NCBI GenBank assembly: GCA_012032575.1
Contig: JAAUSP010000366.1
Span: 1 to 7,616, forward strand
Direction of reading: 5' to 3'
From: Anaerolineales bacterium
GTDB taxonomy: Bacteria > Chloroflexota > Anaerolineae > 4572-78 > J111
Length of the DNA stretch: 7,616 bases
The notes under the pieces are model-generated. The model made no database searches, was not told where the DNA came from, and worked only from the letters and a program-made list of their open reading frames with translations. A program made the position numbers and the translations under genes. Position 1 is the stretch's first letter, and every line of letters starts with the position of its first letter. Positions 1 through 6,691 of the stretch are shown here, piece by piece.

Positions 1-37
1 TTTAGTGGTTAGGGTAAAGTCAATTCGTCTGAGTGTC

Positions 38-60
38 AACCCCTAGAAATGGGGGGTTTT
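38..60 (+). terminator. Possible weak plus-strand hairpin terminator
   Basis: AACCCC at 38-43 can pair with GGGGTT at 53-58 around a 9-base loop, and the stem runs into a short T stretch (57-60). It could end a plus-strand gene lying left of the window. The T tract is only four bases and half of it is in the stem, so this is weak. It faces the stronger minus-strand hairpin at 71-93, as expected between convergent genes. Confidence 0.3.
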
Positions 61-64
61 CAGT

Positions 65-93
65 TAAAAAACGCCGCCCGAATAGGGCGGCGT
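65..93 (-). terminator. Rho-independent terminator for the minus-strand gene remnant
   Basis: A perfect 9-bp GC-rich stem is formed by ACGCCGCCC (71-79) and GGGCGGCGT (85-93) with a 5-base loop. On the minus strand the stem is followed by a run of T (plus-strand A at 66-71). This is the classic intrinsic terminator layout, read leftward. It lies about 80 bases beyond the minus-strand stop codon at 172-174, so it most likely ends that transcript. Confidence 0.65.
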
Positions 94-158
94 GACCGGA
101 ATACCAGGTTCCCTGGATGCCGGCGGCCCCACTTTGGTCGAGGAATGGCAGCCGGTCA
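93..158. repeat. Nested inverted repeats downstream of the remnant stop
   Basis: TGACCGG (93-99) is the reverse complement of CCGGTCA (152-158). Inside it, CCAGG (104-108) and CCTGG (112-116) form a second small stem with a 3-base loop. With the adjoining terminator hairpin this makes the 3' untranslated part of the minus-strand gene highly structured. The repeats may be part of the 3' UTR or a remnant of a small palindromic element. I see no coding sequence here. Confidence 0.35.
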
Positions 159-171
159 TCCCTTTTGCTAC

Positions 172-498
172 TTATTTGATAATGAGAGGCAAGAAAACAT
201 CATCATTGGGGTGGGTCGTGACGTTGTTTGTGGCCGCAACCGTTGCTTCACCCTCGACAAACGTTATGCCGTGAATAATGACCACATCCGTATTCTGGGT
301 GATGGCATTGTTTTCAGGCGGAGCCGCCACCAGATATAGAGTGGCCCCGTCTTGATATAGCTGTCCAGGAAAGTTATTTCCATCGGTGAGTAGGGAGGAG
401 GGGATAAACCCGTTTTTGGCAAAGGGGTGAAGTTGAATACAATCGGGCGAGATGAGGGAGAGAATAGTATAACAAACGTAAGCCCAGTTGAAACAGGC
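172..498 (-). pseudogene. C-terminal remnant of a secreted/surface protein ending FLPLIIK
   Basis: Read on the minus strand, this frame is open from an upstream stop (499-501) to TAA at 172-174, about 108 codons, and contains no ATG and no plausible GTG or TTG start. The last 70 or so residues read as convincing protein: stretches such as GQLYQDGATLYLVAAPPENN and TNNVTTHPNDD lead to the terminus VFLPLIIK. An ending of this FLPL type is, from general knowledge, common on exported proteins of Chloroflexota; what the terminus does is not known to me. A minus-strand terminator hairpin follows at 65-93, as expected of a once-functional gene. The part above about position 400 looks less protein-like, so the true coding remnant may be shorter. 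It is either a 5'-truncated relic or a gene broken by another indel. Function unknown. Confidence 0.5.
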
Positions 499-525
499 TC
501 AAGTCACAGCGGAGGGTAAATAAAA

Positions 526-678
526 ATGGCATTAAAGAGAAAAAGTCAGTCAAGGTTGTTAAAAACGAGCCTGAGTAGTCGAATTTCGGCCTGCCAAGCA
601 CGTTTTTCTTTAGCTTTGGGCCTGCCCTTTTGCCTTTTTTGTCAACGGCAGGTTAAAACCATCAGTTTTCAGGTCTGA
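526..678 (+). CDS. Doubtful small ORF, 50 residues
   Basis: An ATG at 526 is preceded by GGAGGG (511-516) at a workable nine-base distance and opens a frame to TGA at 676-678. The product starts very basic (MALKRKSQSRLLK) and has a short hydrophobic, cysteine-containing middle (LALGLPFCLFC). I recognise no family. Composition is low in complexity, and the stretch also holds a direct repeat of GGCCTGCC (588-595 and 619-626), so this may be chance. The rest of 499-700 shows no other gene. Confidence 0.15.
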   Translation: MALKRKSQSRLLKTSLSSRISACQARFSLALGLPFCLFCQRQVKTISFQV

Positions 679-699
679 CAAAGCCTCTCTGATGTATGA

Positions 700-728
700 T
701 TGCTAATATCTCACCTTCGTAATATACT
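700..728 (+). promoter_or_regulatory. Candidate sigma-70-type promoter of the MalT-like regulator
   Basis: TTGCTA (700-705, four of six matches to TTGACA) and TATACT (723-728, five of six to TATAAT) are separated by 17 bases. This would start transcription near 735, giving a leader of about 80 bases before the start codon at 818. The -10 box ends where the inverted repeat at 728-774 begins. Primary sigma factors of the likely host phylum are assumed to read such elements. Confidence 0.35.
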
Positions 729-774
729 ACCAGGTAGCTTCAATGGATGCGCTGTTTGCAGCTCTGACCTGGTA
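728..774. promoter_or_regulatory. Inverted repeat over the regulator's presumed start of transcription
   Basis: TACCAGGT (728-735) and ACCTGGTA (767-774) are perfect reverse complements 31 bases apart. AGCT follows the left arm (736-739) and another AGCT (760-763) precedes the right arm by three bases, so in RNA a 12-bp stem with a 3-base bulge is possible. It overlaps the candidate -10 box and early leader. It may be a two-site operator (autoregulation or another repressor) or a leader hairpin. Confidence 0.4.
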
Positions 775-802
775 AGAGCGCAATAATCGCCACTTTCCTC
801 AA

Positions 803-817
803 AGACTAAGGTAGTCT
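803..817 (+). promoter_or_regulatory. Ribosome binding site inside a small hairpin
   Basis: AAGG (808-811) sits six bases before the ATG at 818 and is the only Shine-Dalgarno-like stretch there. It lies in the loop of a possible 5-bp stem, AGACT (803-807) with AGTCT (813-817), that abuts the start codon. This supports 818 as the start; the stem could modestly limit initiation. Confidence 0.35.
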
Positions 818-3597
818 ATGGACGCAACACGGCAGATTCTCGCCACCAAACTCTATATGCCTCCCCCGACTGCCACGTTTGTGCCCCGCCCCCGGCTTTT
901 TGATCGGTTGCAGGCCGGGTTACGCCATCCCCTGACCACAGTTATTGCTCCGGCCGGATTCGGTAAAACCACATTGGTAAGCACCTGGGCGGCTCAGATC
1001 ATGGCCGCCAAAACGGCCTCGGTGGCCTGGTTGACGCTCGATACATATGATGATACCCCACCAGATTTTTGGGCTGCGGTAGTGGCTGCGTTGCAAACCA
1101 TCTATCCTGCATTAGAACAGGAGATACTGCCTCTCCTCAGCTCGATGCCCCCTTCATCGCCCGAGTACTTTTTGCCGCCGCTCATCAACACCTTGGCCAA
1201 ACAGATTAGTTCGCCCCTGGTACTCATTCTCGACGACTATCAGGAAATCAACGCCCCTGCAATTCACGAGGCTGTGATTTTTCTCATTGACCATCTACCG
1301 CCACCCATGCATTTGCTCCTGATTAGCCGCAGCGATCCCCCACTGCCCCTGGCCCGTTTGAGAGCGCGAGGCCGGCTGACCGAAATGCAAGCCGCCGACC
1401 TACGTTTCAGACCAGAAGAGGCCGCCGATTTTCTTAATGAAATGATGGGGCTACAGCTCCCGCCCGATGTGATTGCGACCCTTGAATCGCGCACCGAGGG
1501 TTGGGTGACCGGCCTGCACCTGGTCGCCCTTTCTATGCAGAATCAGGCCGACCACGCCAGCTTTGTGCGCTCGCTCAGCGGCAGTCACCATTACATCATG
1601 GATTACCTTGTGGAGGAAGTGCTACAACGACAGCCGCCGCCCATCCGCAACTTTTTGTTACAAACGGCTATCCTCAATCGTCTGTGCGCCCCCCTCTGTG
1701 ATGCCGTAACCGGTAGTACAGAAGCCCTCACCACATTGGATACGGTCAGGCGGGCTAACCTCTTTCTGATTCCACTCGACGATGAGCGATACTGGTATCG
1801 TTACCATCAACTCTTTGTGGAGATGCTGCGCGCTCGCCTTTTTCAGGAACAGCCTGCCCATATCCCGGAACTTCATCGGCGCGCCAGTCTTTGGTACGCT
1901 GAATACGCGGCGGGCGAAACGGCCATGCAAGGCGAAGCCATTCGGCATGCACTAGCTGCCGGTGACAGCGAGCGGGCCGCCCGGCTTATCGTCGAAGTGG
2001 CCGAGTCGCTCTGGACCCGTAACGAGTTAATTACTTTGCGTAGCTGGCTAATGTTGCTCCCTCCGGCGGTGCTCCGCGCCCACCCTCGCCCGGCTGTTAT
2101 GCTGGCTCAAGTTTTACTTACAAACGACGCCTTTGCTGAAGTCCCCTCTCTACTCGATGCGGCGGCTCTATCACAAAATAACCTGCCCGCCGAGGATCAG
2201 GCAGCTATGGCCGGCCGCATTGCTGCCACCCGTAGTCACGTGGTTCGTCTAGCCGGGCGATATGGGGAGGCCATTACCCTGGCTGAGGAAGCGCTGGCAG
2301 TGCTGCCAGAAAATGCTCACATCAGTCGGGCACTGGCTGCGCTGGGTTTGGCTATGGCCTACCACATGCAGGGCACCTTGCCGGCTGCCGGCTCCAAATA
2401 CCGTGACGCCATTGCTTTAGGTCAAACTATCGGCGAGCGATTTTTTGAGATTACCACCCGCTGTATGTACGGTCGGTTACTGCTTGACCGGGGTAATCTG
2501 CTAGAAGCTGAGGCAACTTTCCAACAAGCCTTGCCGCGGGCAACGCTGGAAACGCAGCGTCTGCCTATTGCCGGCTGGGCCTTAATTGGATTGGGCCTTG
2601 TAGCGTATATTCGACATGACCTCCACAAAGCTGAAGAATTACTGACCGAAGGACTGGAACTAACCCGGCGTGGAAGTGTGCGCAATGCTATCTATAACGG
2701 CAGTTCGGCGCTCATTCGACTGCGGCTGGCCCAGGGGGATCAGGAAGGCGCACGCGCGGCGGCGGCTCAATTTGTGGCGGATGCTCAGGCCAGCCAAATC
2801 CCCCACTTTATCCACTGGGCCGAGGCTATGCAAGCGCTGGTGAACCTTCACTGCAACAACCTGCCCGCTGCCATTCAATGGGCCCATCTGGCCCAACCGC
2901 GTGCCGATGCCTTGATGTTTACCGACAAAATGATCTTTGCGGTATTTATCCGGGTGCTGCTGGCTATGGGGCAGATTGATGCTGCTCAGGGCCGGATTCG
3001 AGCGCAGCGACCCCTCATTGCTCCCTACGATCATGTTGCAACCCAAATTGAGCTTTATTTGTTGGATGCCGTGGCCTTGATGGCCAAGGAAGACCGAAAT
3101 GCCGCCTGTATTGCGCTTGACTCTGCCCTGGCTATGGCTGCGCCGAGAGGCATTGTGCAACCCTTTTTAGATGCGGGAGAACCAATTGCCAGGCTGTTGC
3201 ACGAGCATCCACGGAGCGGTCCGCTCGGTAACTTTGCCGGTCAACTTCTGGCCACCTTCGCCGGTGAGACCCCTGATGCCCGCTTGGCCCAGGCGCTTTA
3301 TGCCTTTGAAACTGGCCTGGATACCCAGGACGAACTTCAACCTGAGCCAGAAATCCTGCCTGTGTTGCCCCAGCCTCTCTTCATCCCTGCCAGGCCGCTC
3401 ATCGAGCCTCTGAGTGAGCGCGAGCGGGAGTGTTGCAACACATGGCGGCAGGTCTTTCCAATCAGGAAATTGCTAACCAACTTGTCATTAGTGTGCCTAC
3501 CGTGAAGAAGCACGGTTCTAACATTTTTGCTAAGCTTCAGGTAAGCAATCGTACCGAAGCAGTGACTCGTGCCCGCGAGTTGGGGCTGCTCTCCTAG
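818..3597 (+). CDS. MalT-like LuxR-family ATP-dependent transcriptional activator (frameshifted near C terminus)
   Basis: This is a large STAND-type activator of the MalT/LAL class, cytoplasmic, expected to bind ATP and an inducer, oligomerise and activate transcription. Visible in order: Walker A APAGFGKTTL (residues 44-53); Walker B LVLILDDY (about 134-141); the family signature LISRSDPPLPLARLRARG (about 168-185); LESRTEGWVTGLHL (about 222-235); the winged-helix end motif YHQLFVEMLRARL (about 329-341); helical TPR-like repeats from about 380 to 800, for example AGRYGEAITLAEEAL and RGNLLEAEATFQQAL. The original frame ends at 3505 after SERERE plus unrelated residues. Adding one base at 3430/3431 restores a full LuxR helix-turn-helix, VLQHMAAGLSNQEIANQL then SVPTVKKHGSNIFAKLQV, ending at TAG 3595-3597; the repaired protein is about 926 residues, normal for the class. 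As written, the product would lack its DNA-binding domain. It lies directly upstream of and co-directional with the sugar cluster, which it probably controls. Confidence 0.93.
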
Positions 3598-3600
3598 ATT

Positions 3601-3750
3601 TTCCTCGCTACAACCCCCCCTGTAGCCATGATACGACTCCGGCTACGACTTCCGCTACGACCTTCACGGTCGCTATACCTATTGGCAGCTGTGCAACCAC
3701 CTCATCACTACAACTTTCCCGTTAACCAAAATACAACTTCAGTTACGACT
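3601..3750 (+). repeat. Duplicated 50-bp block, copies exactly 100 bp apart
   Basis: Aligned by eye without gaps, 3601-3650 and 3701-3750 agree at 35 of 50 positions, and 11 of the 15 differences are transitions. Similarity stops on both sides of the block. Each copy carries three TACRACY boxes at the same offsets (3609/3709, 3632/3732, 3644/3744). This looks like an old local duplication of a regulatory module whose boxes were kept while the linker drifted. Confidence 0.6.
3607..3626. repeat. Small hairpin after the regulator stop codon
   Basis: GCTACA (3607-3612) and TGTAGC (3621-3626) form a perfect 6-bp stem around an 8-base, C-rich loop, ten bases past the regulator's stop. No T tract follows on either strand, so it is not a standard terminator. 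Its left arm overlaps the first TACRACY box. Confidence 0.3.
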
Positions 3751-3772
3751 TTGGGATATTGCGATTACAACC
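3609..3772 (+). promoter_or_regulatory. Array of eight TACRACY direct repeats, probable activator binding sites
   Basis: The 7-base motif TACRACY occurs at 3609, 3632, 3644, 3656, 3709, 3732, 3744 and 3766, always on the plus strand. Steps are 23, 12, 12, 53, 23, 12 and 22 bases, close to whole numbers of helical turns. About 0.04 copies would be expected by chance in this length at even base composition. A near match, TGCAACC, lies at 3692. The array fills the gap between the MalT-like regulator and the first epimerase and stops at the candidate promoter (3759-3788). MalT-class activators are known to bind multiple same-orientation boxes upstream of their promoters, so operator sites for the neighbouring regulator are the simplest reading. 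The box itself does not resemble the E. coli MalT box as I recall it. Confidence 0.6.
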
Positions 3773-3788
3773 GCCAATCCTCTACAAT
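3759..3788 (+). promoter_or_regulatory. Candidate promoter of the sugar-use operon
   Basis: TTGCGA (3759-3764, four of six to TTGACA) and TACAAT (3783-3788, five of six to TATAAT) are 18 bases apart. Transcription would start near 3795, leaving a leader of about 35 bases. The last TACRACY box (3766-3772) lies between the two elements and the others lie upstream, the expected position for activator sites. A weak -35 agrees with activator dependence. Confidence 0.4.
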
Positions 3789-3828
3789 GGTCATCAAACC
3801 AATGAGAATTGTAGTAAGGAGGATTACT

Positions 3829-4679
3829 ATGAAAGGTTTTCGTTATGCATACAACGCCCTTGTTTACTACGGCGAAGATATTGCCCGGTCGGTTGATCGG
3901 GTAGCGCGGTTTGGTTACGACGCAATTGAGATTGTGGGCGAGCCGGCCCAATTTGACCCCTATCGTATTCGGCAGCTTGCCGACGACGCCGGTATTAAGG
4001 TTAGTTCTATTTGTTCTATCTATACACCGGAGCGTGATTTGGCCCATCCTGACCCAGCAGTACGGGCGGATGCAGTGCAGTATGTCAAAGCCGTCGCCGA
4101 CTTGCGGCTATTCTCGGCGCACCGACGATCATTGTCCACCCCACTGCCTGCATGAAAACACAGCGGCTTGCCCCTGCTGCCGACGAGCGAGCCTGGGCTG
4201 TCGAGGGCATTCGCGCCGCCGGAGAATATGCCAACACTTTGGGTGTTCATCTCTCGCTGGAATGTTGGAATCGTTATGAGACTTACTTTATGAACCGGCT
4301 GGAACAGGCGGCCAGCCTGTGGCAAGAAACCGGTCTTTCCAATGGTGGCATCCAGGGCGACACATTTCACATGAGCATTGAGGAGGCCTCGATTGCCGGA
4401 GCGTTCCGTAAGTACGGCTCGTATCTTCAGCATGTTCACCTGGCCGACTCGAATCGTGCTGCACCGGGAGAGGGACATCTGGATTTTGAACCGATTGTTG
4501 AGGCGCTCATTGAGGTGGGGTACCAGGGCTATCTGAGCTTTGAACTGCTGCCCCCCTTCGCCGATCCCTTTGGCGCGATGAAGGCGGGTGGTCAAGAGGC
4601 ATTCTTTGACCTCTACACCGAGCGGGCCATCAATCATATGAAACGGATTGAAGCCCGAATTGCTGAGAAAAGAGCCTAA
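3829..4679 (+). CDS. Sugar isomerase/epimerase, ketose 3-epimerase-like TIM barrel, copy A (frameshifted)
   Basis: A member of the xylose isomerase-like / AP endonuclease 2 barrel superfamily, cytoplasmic, expected to move a proton next to a sugar carbonyl using a divalent metal. The start at 3829 is set by a perfect AAGGAGG (3816-3822) six bases upstream. The first frame runs to about 4104 (92 residues, MKGFRYAYNALVYYG to AVADL) and then turns to nonsense, ending at 4155. Restoring one base at 4104/4105 joins it to the frame reading AILGAPTIIVHPTACMKT, open to TAA 4677-4679, giving about 283 residues, nearly the same as copy B. The metal-site set seen in ketose 3-epimerases is complete: E145 (LSLECWNRYE), D178 and H181 (GDTFHMSIEE), H204 and R210 (HVHLADSNR), E239 (LSFELLPP). 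Other activities of the superfamily, such as hydroxypyruvate isomerase or inosose dehydratase, cannot be excluded. Two bases separate it from copy B. Confidence 0.9.
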
Positions 4680-4681
4680 CC

Positions 4682-5530
4682 ATGTTTCTCGGCGCCAGTA
4701 CCTTTATCTGGGAGTCGCCCTTTGGCGACGATAAGCTTTACCTGGCCGAGCACGTCGCTGCCCTGGGTTTCAATATGCTGGAAATCTGCATTGAGGACCC
4801 GGCGCGGGTAACAGCAGCGCGGGTGCGCCAGGCGGCAGCAGTGACTGGCATAGCTATCTCCGTCTGTGGGGCATTCGGCCCCGACCGCGATGTATCCCAC
4901 GAAGACCCACAGCAGCGGCGGTTGGGCCTGGAGTATCTGCGACGCTGCATTGATATTGCCGCTGAGGTTGGTTCTCCCCACGTGGCCGGGCCGATGTACT
5001 CGGCTACGGGCAAGACCCGCCTTTTATCGGAACAGGAGCGGGAGCAGCAGCGGTTGTGGGCAGTGGAAACTTTACAAAAGGCAGGGGAATATGCCGCTGC
5101 TCAAGGCATCGGCCTGGCGATTGAGCCGCTCAACCGCTTTGAAACCGACCTGATTAACACGGTTGAGCAGGGGCTTGATCTGTGCCAGCGTATCAACCTG
5201 GATAATGTCGGTCTGCTGCTTGACACTTTTCACATGCAGATAGAAGAGAAAAGTACGGCGGACGCACTGCGTGCCGCCGGTCCAAGAGTACGGCACTTTC
5301 ACGCCTGTGAAAATGATCGAGGCACGCCGGGGTCTGGACAGGTGGCCTGGGAGAGCGTGTTTGCCGCTCTGGGCGACATTGATTACCAGGGGCCAATAGT
5401 GATTGAATCTTTTACCCCAGAGATCAAAGAGATTGCTCGCGCGGTTTCACTGTGGCGGCCCCTGGCCCGTTCCAGCGACGACCTGGCTCGCGACGGCTTG
5501 CGCTTTCTGCAAGACGAGTTGGCATTTTAG
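4682..5530 (+). CDS. Sugar isomerase/epimerase, D-psicose/D-tagatose 3-epimerase-like, copy B
   Basis: Intact 282-residue paralogue of the preceding gene and the better match to D-psicose (allulose) 3-epimerases. Candidate metal ligands are E148 (LAIEPLNRFE), D181 (LLLDTFHMQIEE), H207 (RHFHACEN) and E242 (IVIESF), with H184 and R213 as substrate-contact residues. From memory, the Agrobacterium enzyme uses E150, D183, H209 and E244, so every position is offset by exactly two. Family members invert C3 of free ketoses, usually with Mn or Co. The start is two bases after copy A's stop, with no strong Shine-Dalgarno, so translational coupling is likely. The dehydrogenase start follows 15 bases after the stop. 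Substrate unknown; a ketose or ketose-like product of the neighbouring dehydrogenase is an inference. Confidence 0.93.
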   Translation: MFLGASTFIWESPFGDDKLYLAEHVAALGFNMLEICIEDPARVTAARVRQAAAVTGIAISVCGAFGPDRDVSHEDPQQRRLGLEYLRRCIDIAAEVGSPHVAGPMYSATGKTRLLSEQEREQQRLWAVETLQKAGEYAAAQGIGLAIEPLNRFETDLINTVEQGLDLCQRINLDNVGLLLDTFHMQIEEKSTADALRAAGPRVRHFHACENDRGTPGSGQVAWESVFAALGDIDYQGPIVIESFTPEIKEIARAVSLWRPLARSSDDLARDGLRFLQDELAF

Positions 5531-5545
5531 CAAGATAGGAGAAAT

Positions 5546-6592
5546 ATGATGAGTTCACTACCCAGTACTATGAAAGCGGCGGTGTTCTACGGCCCTAACG
5601 ATTTGCGCCTGGAGCAGGTGCCGACGCCAACCATTGGCGAAAATGAAGTTTTATTAAAAGTTGATATGTGCGGTATCTGCGGCACCGATGTGCATATCTT
5701 CCGCGGTCACTTTCCTGCCCCCAATTTGCCCTTGATCCCAGGGCACGAGTTTGCTGGTCACGTAGTTGCTGTAGGCTCTAAAGTTGATCACGTTAAAACT
5801 GACGACTATGTGACTGCTGACATCAATATTAGCTGCGGTCACTGCTACTTCTGCCGCCGCCAGCAAAAGTTGTTCTGCCCTCAGATTCGCCAGATTGGGG
5901 TGCATATGCACGGGGGCCTGGCCGAGTATGTTAAGGCCCCGGCCTCGTCCATCTACCATATACCAACGGAGTTGTCACCCCAACAAGGTGCGTACATTGA
6001 GCCATTGGCCTGCGCGGTGCACGGCCAGGATCGGGCCAACATTCGGCCCGGCAGCAGTGTCGCCATCATTGGCGGTGGGCCGATGGGCTTGGCACACATT
6101 CAATTGGCTAAACTCAAAGGGGCTGCACCCATTATTTGCAGCGAACTGAACCCAATCCGCCTGCAAAAGGCGCAAGAGATGGGGGCCGATGCGATCATCA
6201 ATGCCAATGAGACAGATCCGGTTGAGACAGTTCTGCTCCTGACCGAAGGTCGTGGGGCGGATTACGTCATCGAGGCCGTCGGCAGTATTCATACTTACCA
6301 ACAAGCTTTTCAGATGGTTAGGCGTGGTGGTACGGTGGTAGCCTACGGTGCAGCGCCCAATACAGCCTCACTCGACCTGAAACCGTTTGACATTTACAGC
6401 AAAGAGCTGACCATCGTTGGTTCTTATGCCGGTACCTACGAAACCTGGCCCGAAGCCATTGCGCTGATTCAAGGCGGCCGCTTTGACCCCAACAAAATCA
6501 TTACCCAGATTGCGCCTCTGGCCGAGATTGTCGAGGCCCTGATAACCGCCGAGAAAAATAAAGATGTGATCAAAATTCAGGTACAGCCGTAA
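5546..6592 (+). CDS. Zinc-dependent medium-chain dehydrogenase, sorbitol/threonine dehydrogenase-like
   Basis: A 348-residue medium-chain alcohol dehydrogenase, complete. Catalytic zinc residues are C45 (CGICGTD), H67 and E68 (PGHEFAGHV) and probably E152 (IEPLACAVHG). The structural zinc lobe has its four cysteines, C97, C100, C103 and C111. The Rossmann loop is GGGPMG (176-181), and an acidic residue, E200 (CSELNPIRL), ends the second strand, which favours NAD over NADP. Such enzymes oxidise a secondary alcohol of a polyol, sugar or threonine to a ketone. Next to two ketose epimerases a polyol or sugar substrate is more likely than threonine (inference). AGGAG (5537-5541) lies four bases from the first ATG and seven from the next (5549), so initiation at 5549, or even at the later MKAAVFYG (5570), is possible. 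Confidence 0.95.
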   Translation: MMSSLPSTMKAAVFYGPNDLRLEQVPTPTIGENEVLLKVDMCGICGTDVHIFRGHFPAPNLPLIPGHEFAGHVVAVGSKVDHVKTDDYVTADINISCGHCYFCRRQQKLFCPQIRQIGVHMHGGLAEYVKAPASSIYHIPTELSPQQGAYIEPLACAVHGQDRANIRPGSSVAIIGGGPMGLAHIQLAKLKGAAPIICSELNPIRLQKAQEMGADAIINANETDPVETVLLLTEGRGADYVIEAVGSIHTYQQAFQMVRRGGTVVAYGAAPNTASLDLKPFDIYSKELTIVGSYAGTYETWPEAIALIQGGRFDPNKIITQIAPLAEIVEALITAEKNKDVIKIQVQP

Positions 6593-6659
6593 GGGCGATA
6601 GTCTGAGTAGTGTTACAAGATTTCTTTAAATAGGGTAGGAGCAGCCCTTGTGATCGCTC
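6593..6659 (+). other. Possible intercistronic RNA hairpin
   Basis: The stretch 6647-6659 can pair with two upstream segments: 6653-6659 with GGGCGAT at 6593-6599 (one G-U pair), and 6647-6652 with 6614-6619 (ACAAG/CTTGT plus one G-U pair), leaving a 13-14-base bulge. It begins immediately after the dehydrogenase stop codon. Hairpins between enzyme or binding-protein genes of sugar operons often set relative mRNA levels. No T tract follows, so it is not a clear terminator, and I see no convincing promoter in the 99-base gap. Confidence 0.3.
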
Positions 6660-6691
6660 CGGCTAATAATCAATTATGAGGAGGAAATAGT

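Noticed and set aside
49..339. Plus-strand 96-residue ORF
   Set aside because: It is the antisense shadow of the minus-strand remnant and terminator hairpin; the product is arginine/glycine-rich without family features, and no ribosome site is present.
374..601. Minus-strand 75-residue ORF overlapping the remnant
   Set aside because: Low-complexity Leu/Ser/Tyr-rich sequence; the overlapping frame ending FLPLIIK is far more protein-like. It could only matter if the remnant is joined to it by an indel, which I cannot show.
759..800. tRNA D-arm-like stretch (AGCTC, then TGGTA, then GAGCGC)
   Set aside because: No acceptor stem, anticodon stem or T-arm motif can be assembled around it; the resemblance comes from the inverted repeat at 728-774.
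2660..3160. Minus-strand 166-residue ORF inside the regulator gene
   Set aside because: Antisense to clearly coding TPR-like sequence; no recognisable domain.
3609..3772. CRISPR array or replication iterons
   Set aside because: Repeat units are only about 7 bases with 12-base steps, far too short for CRISPR; no replication-protein gene or AT-rich origin lies nearby.
3628..3828. Upstream extension of epimerase A, starting at 3628 in the same frame
   Set aside because: The added residues are repetitive (RLRLRLPLR) and derive from the TACRACY array; a perfect Shine-Dalgarno and the family N terminus fix the start at 3829.
3428..4110. Programmed ribosomal frameshifting at the breaks
   Set aside because: No slippery heptamer or stop-codon-linked shift site is present at 3430, 4104 or 6794, and the three genes have no reason to share such control.
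4020..4637. Minus-strand 205-residue ORF opposite epimerase A
   Set aside because: Antisense shadow of a gene with complete catalytic motifs on the plus strand.
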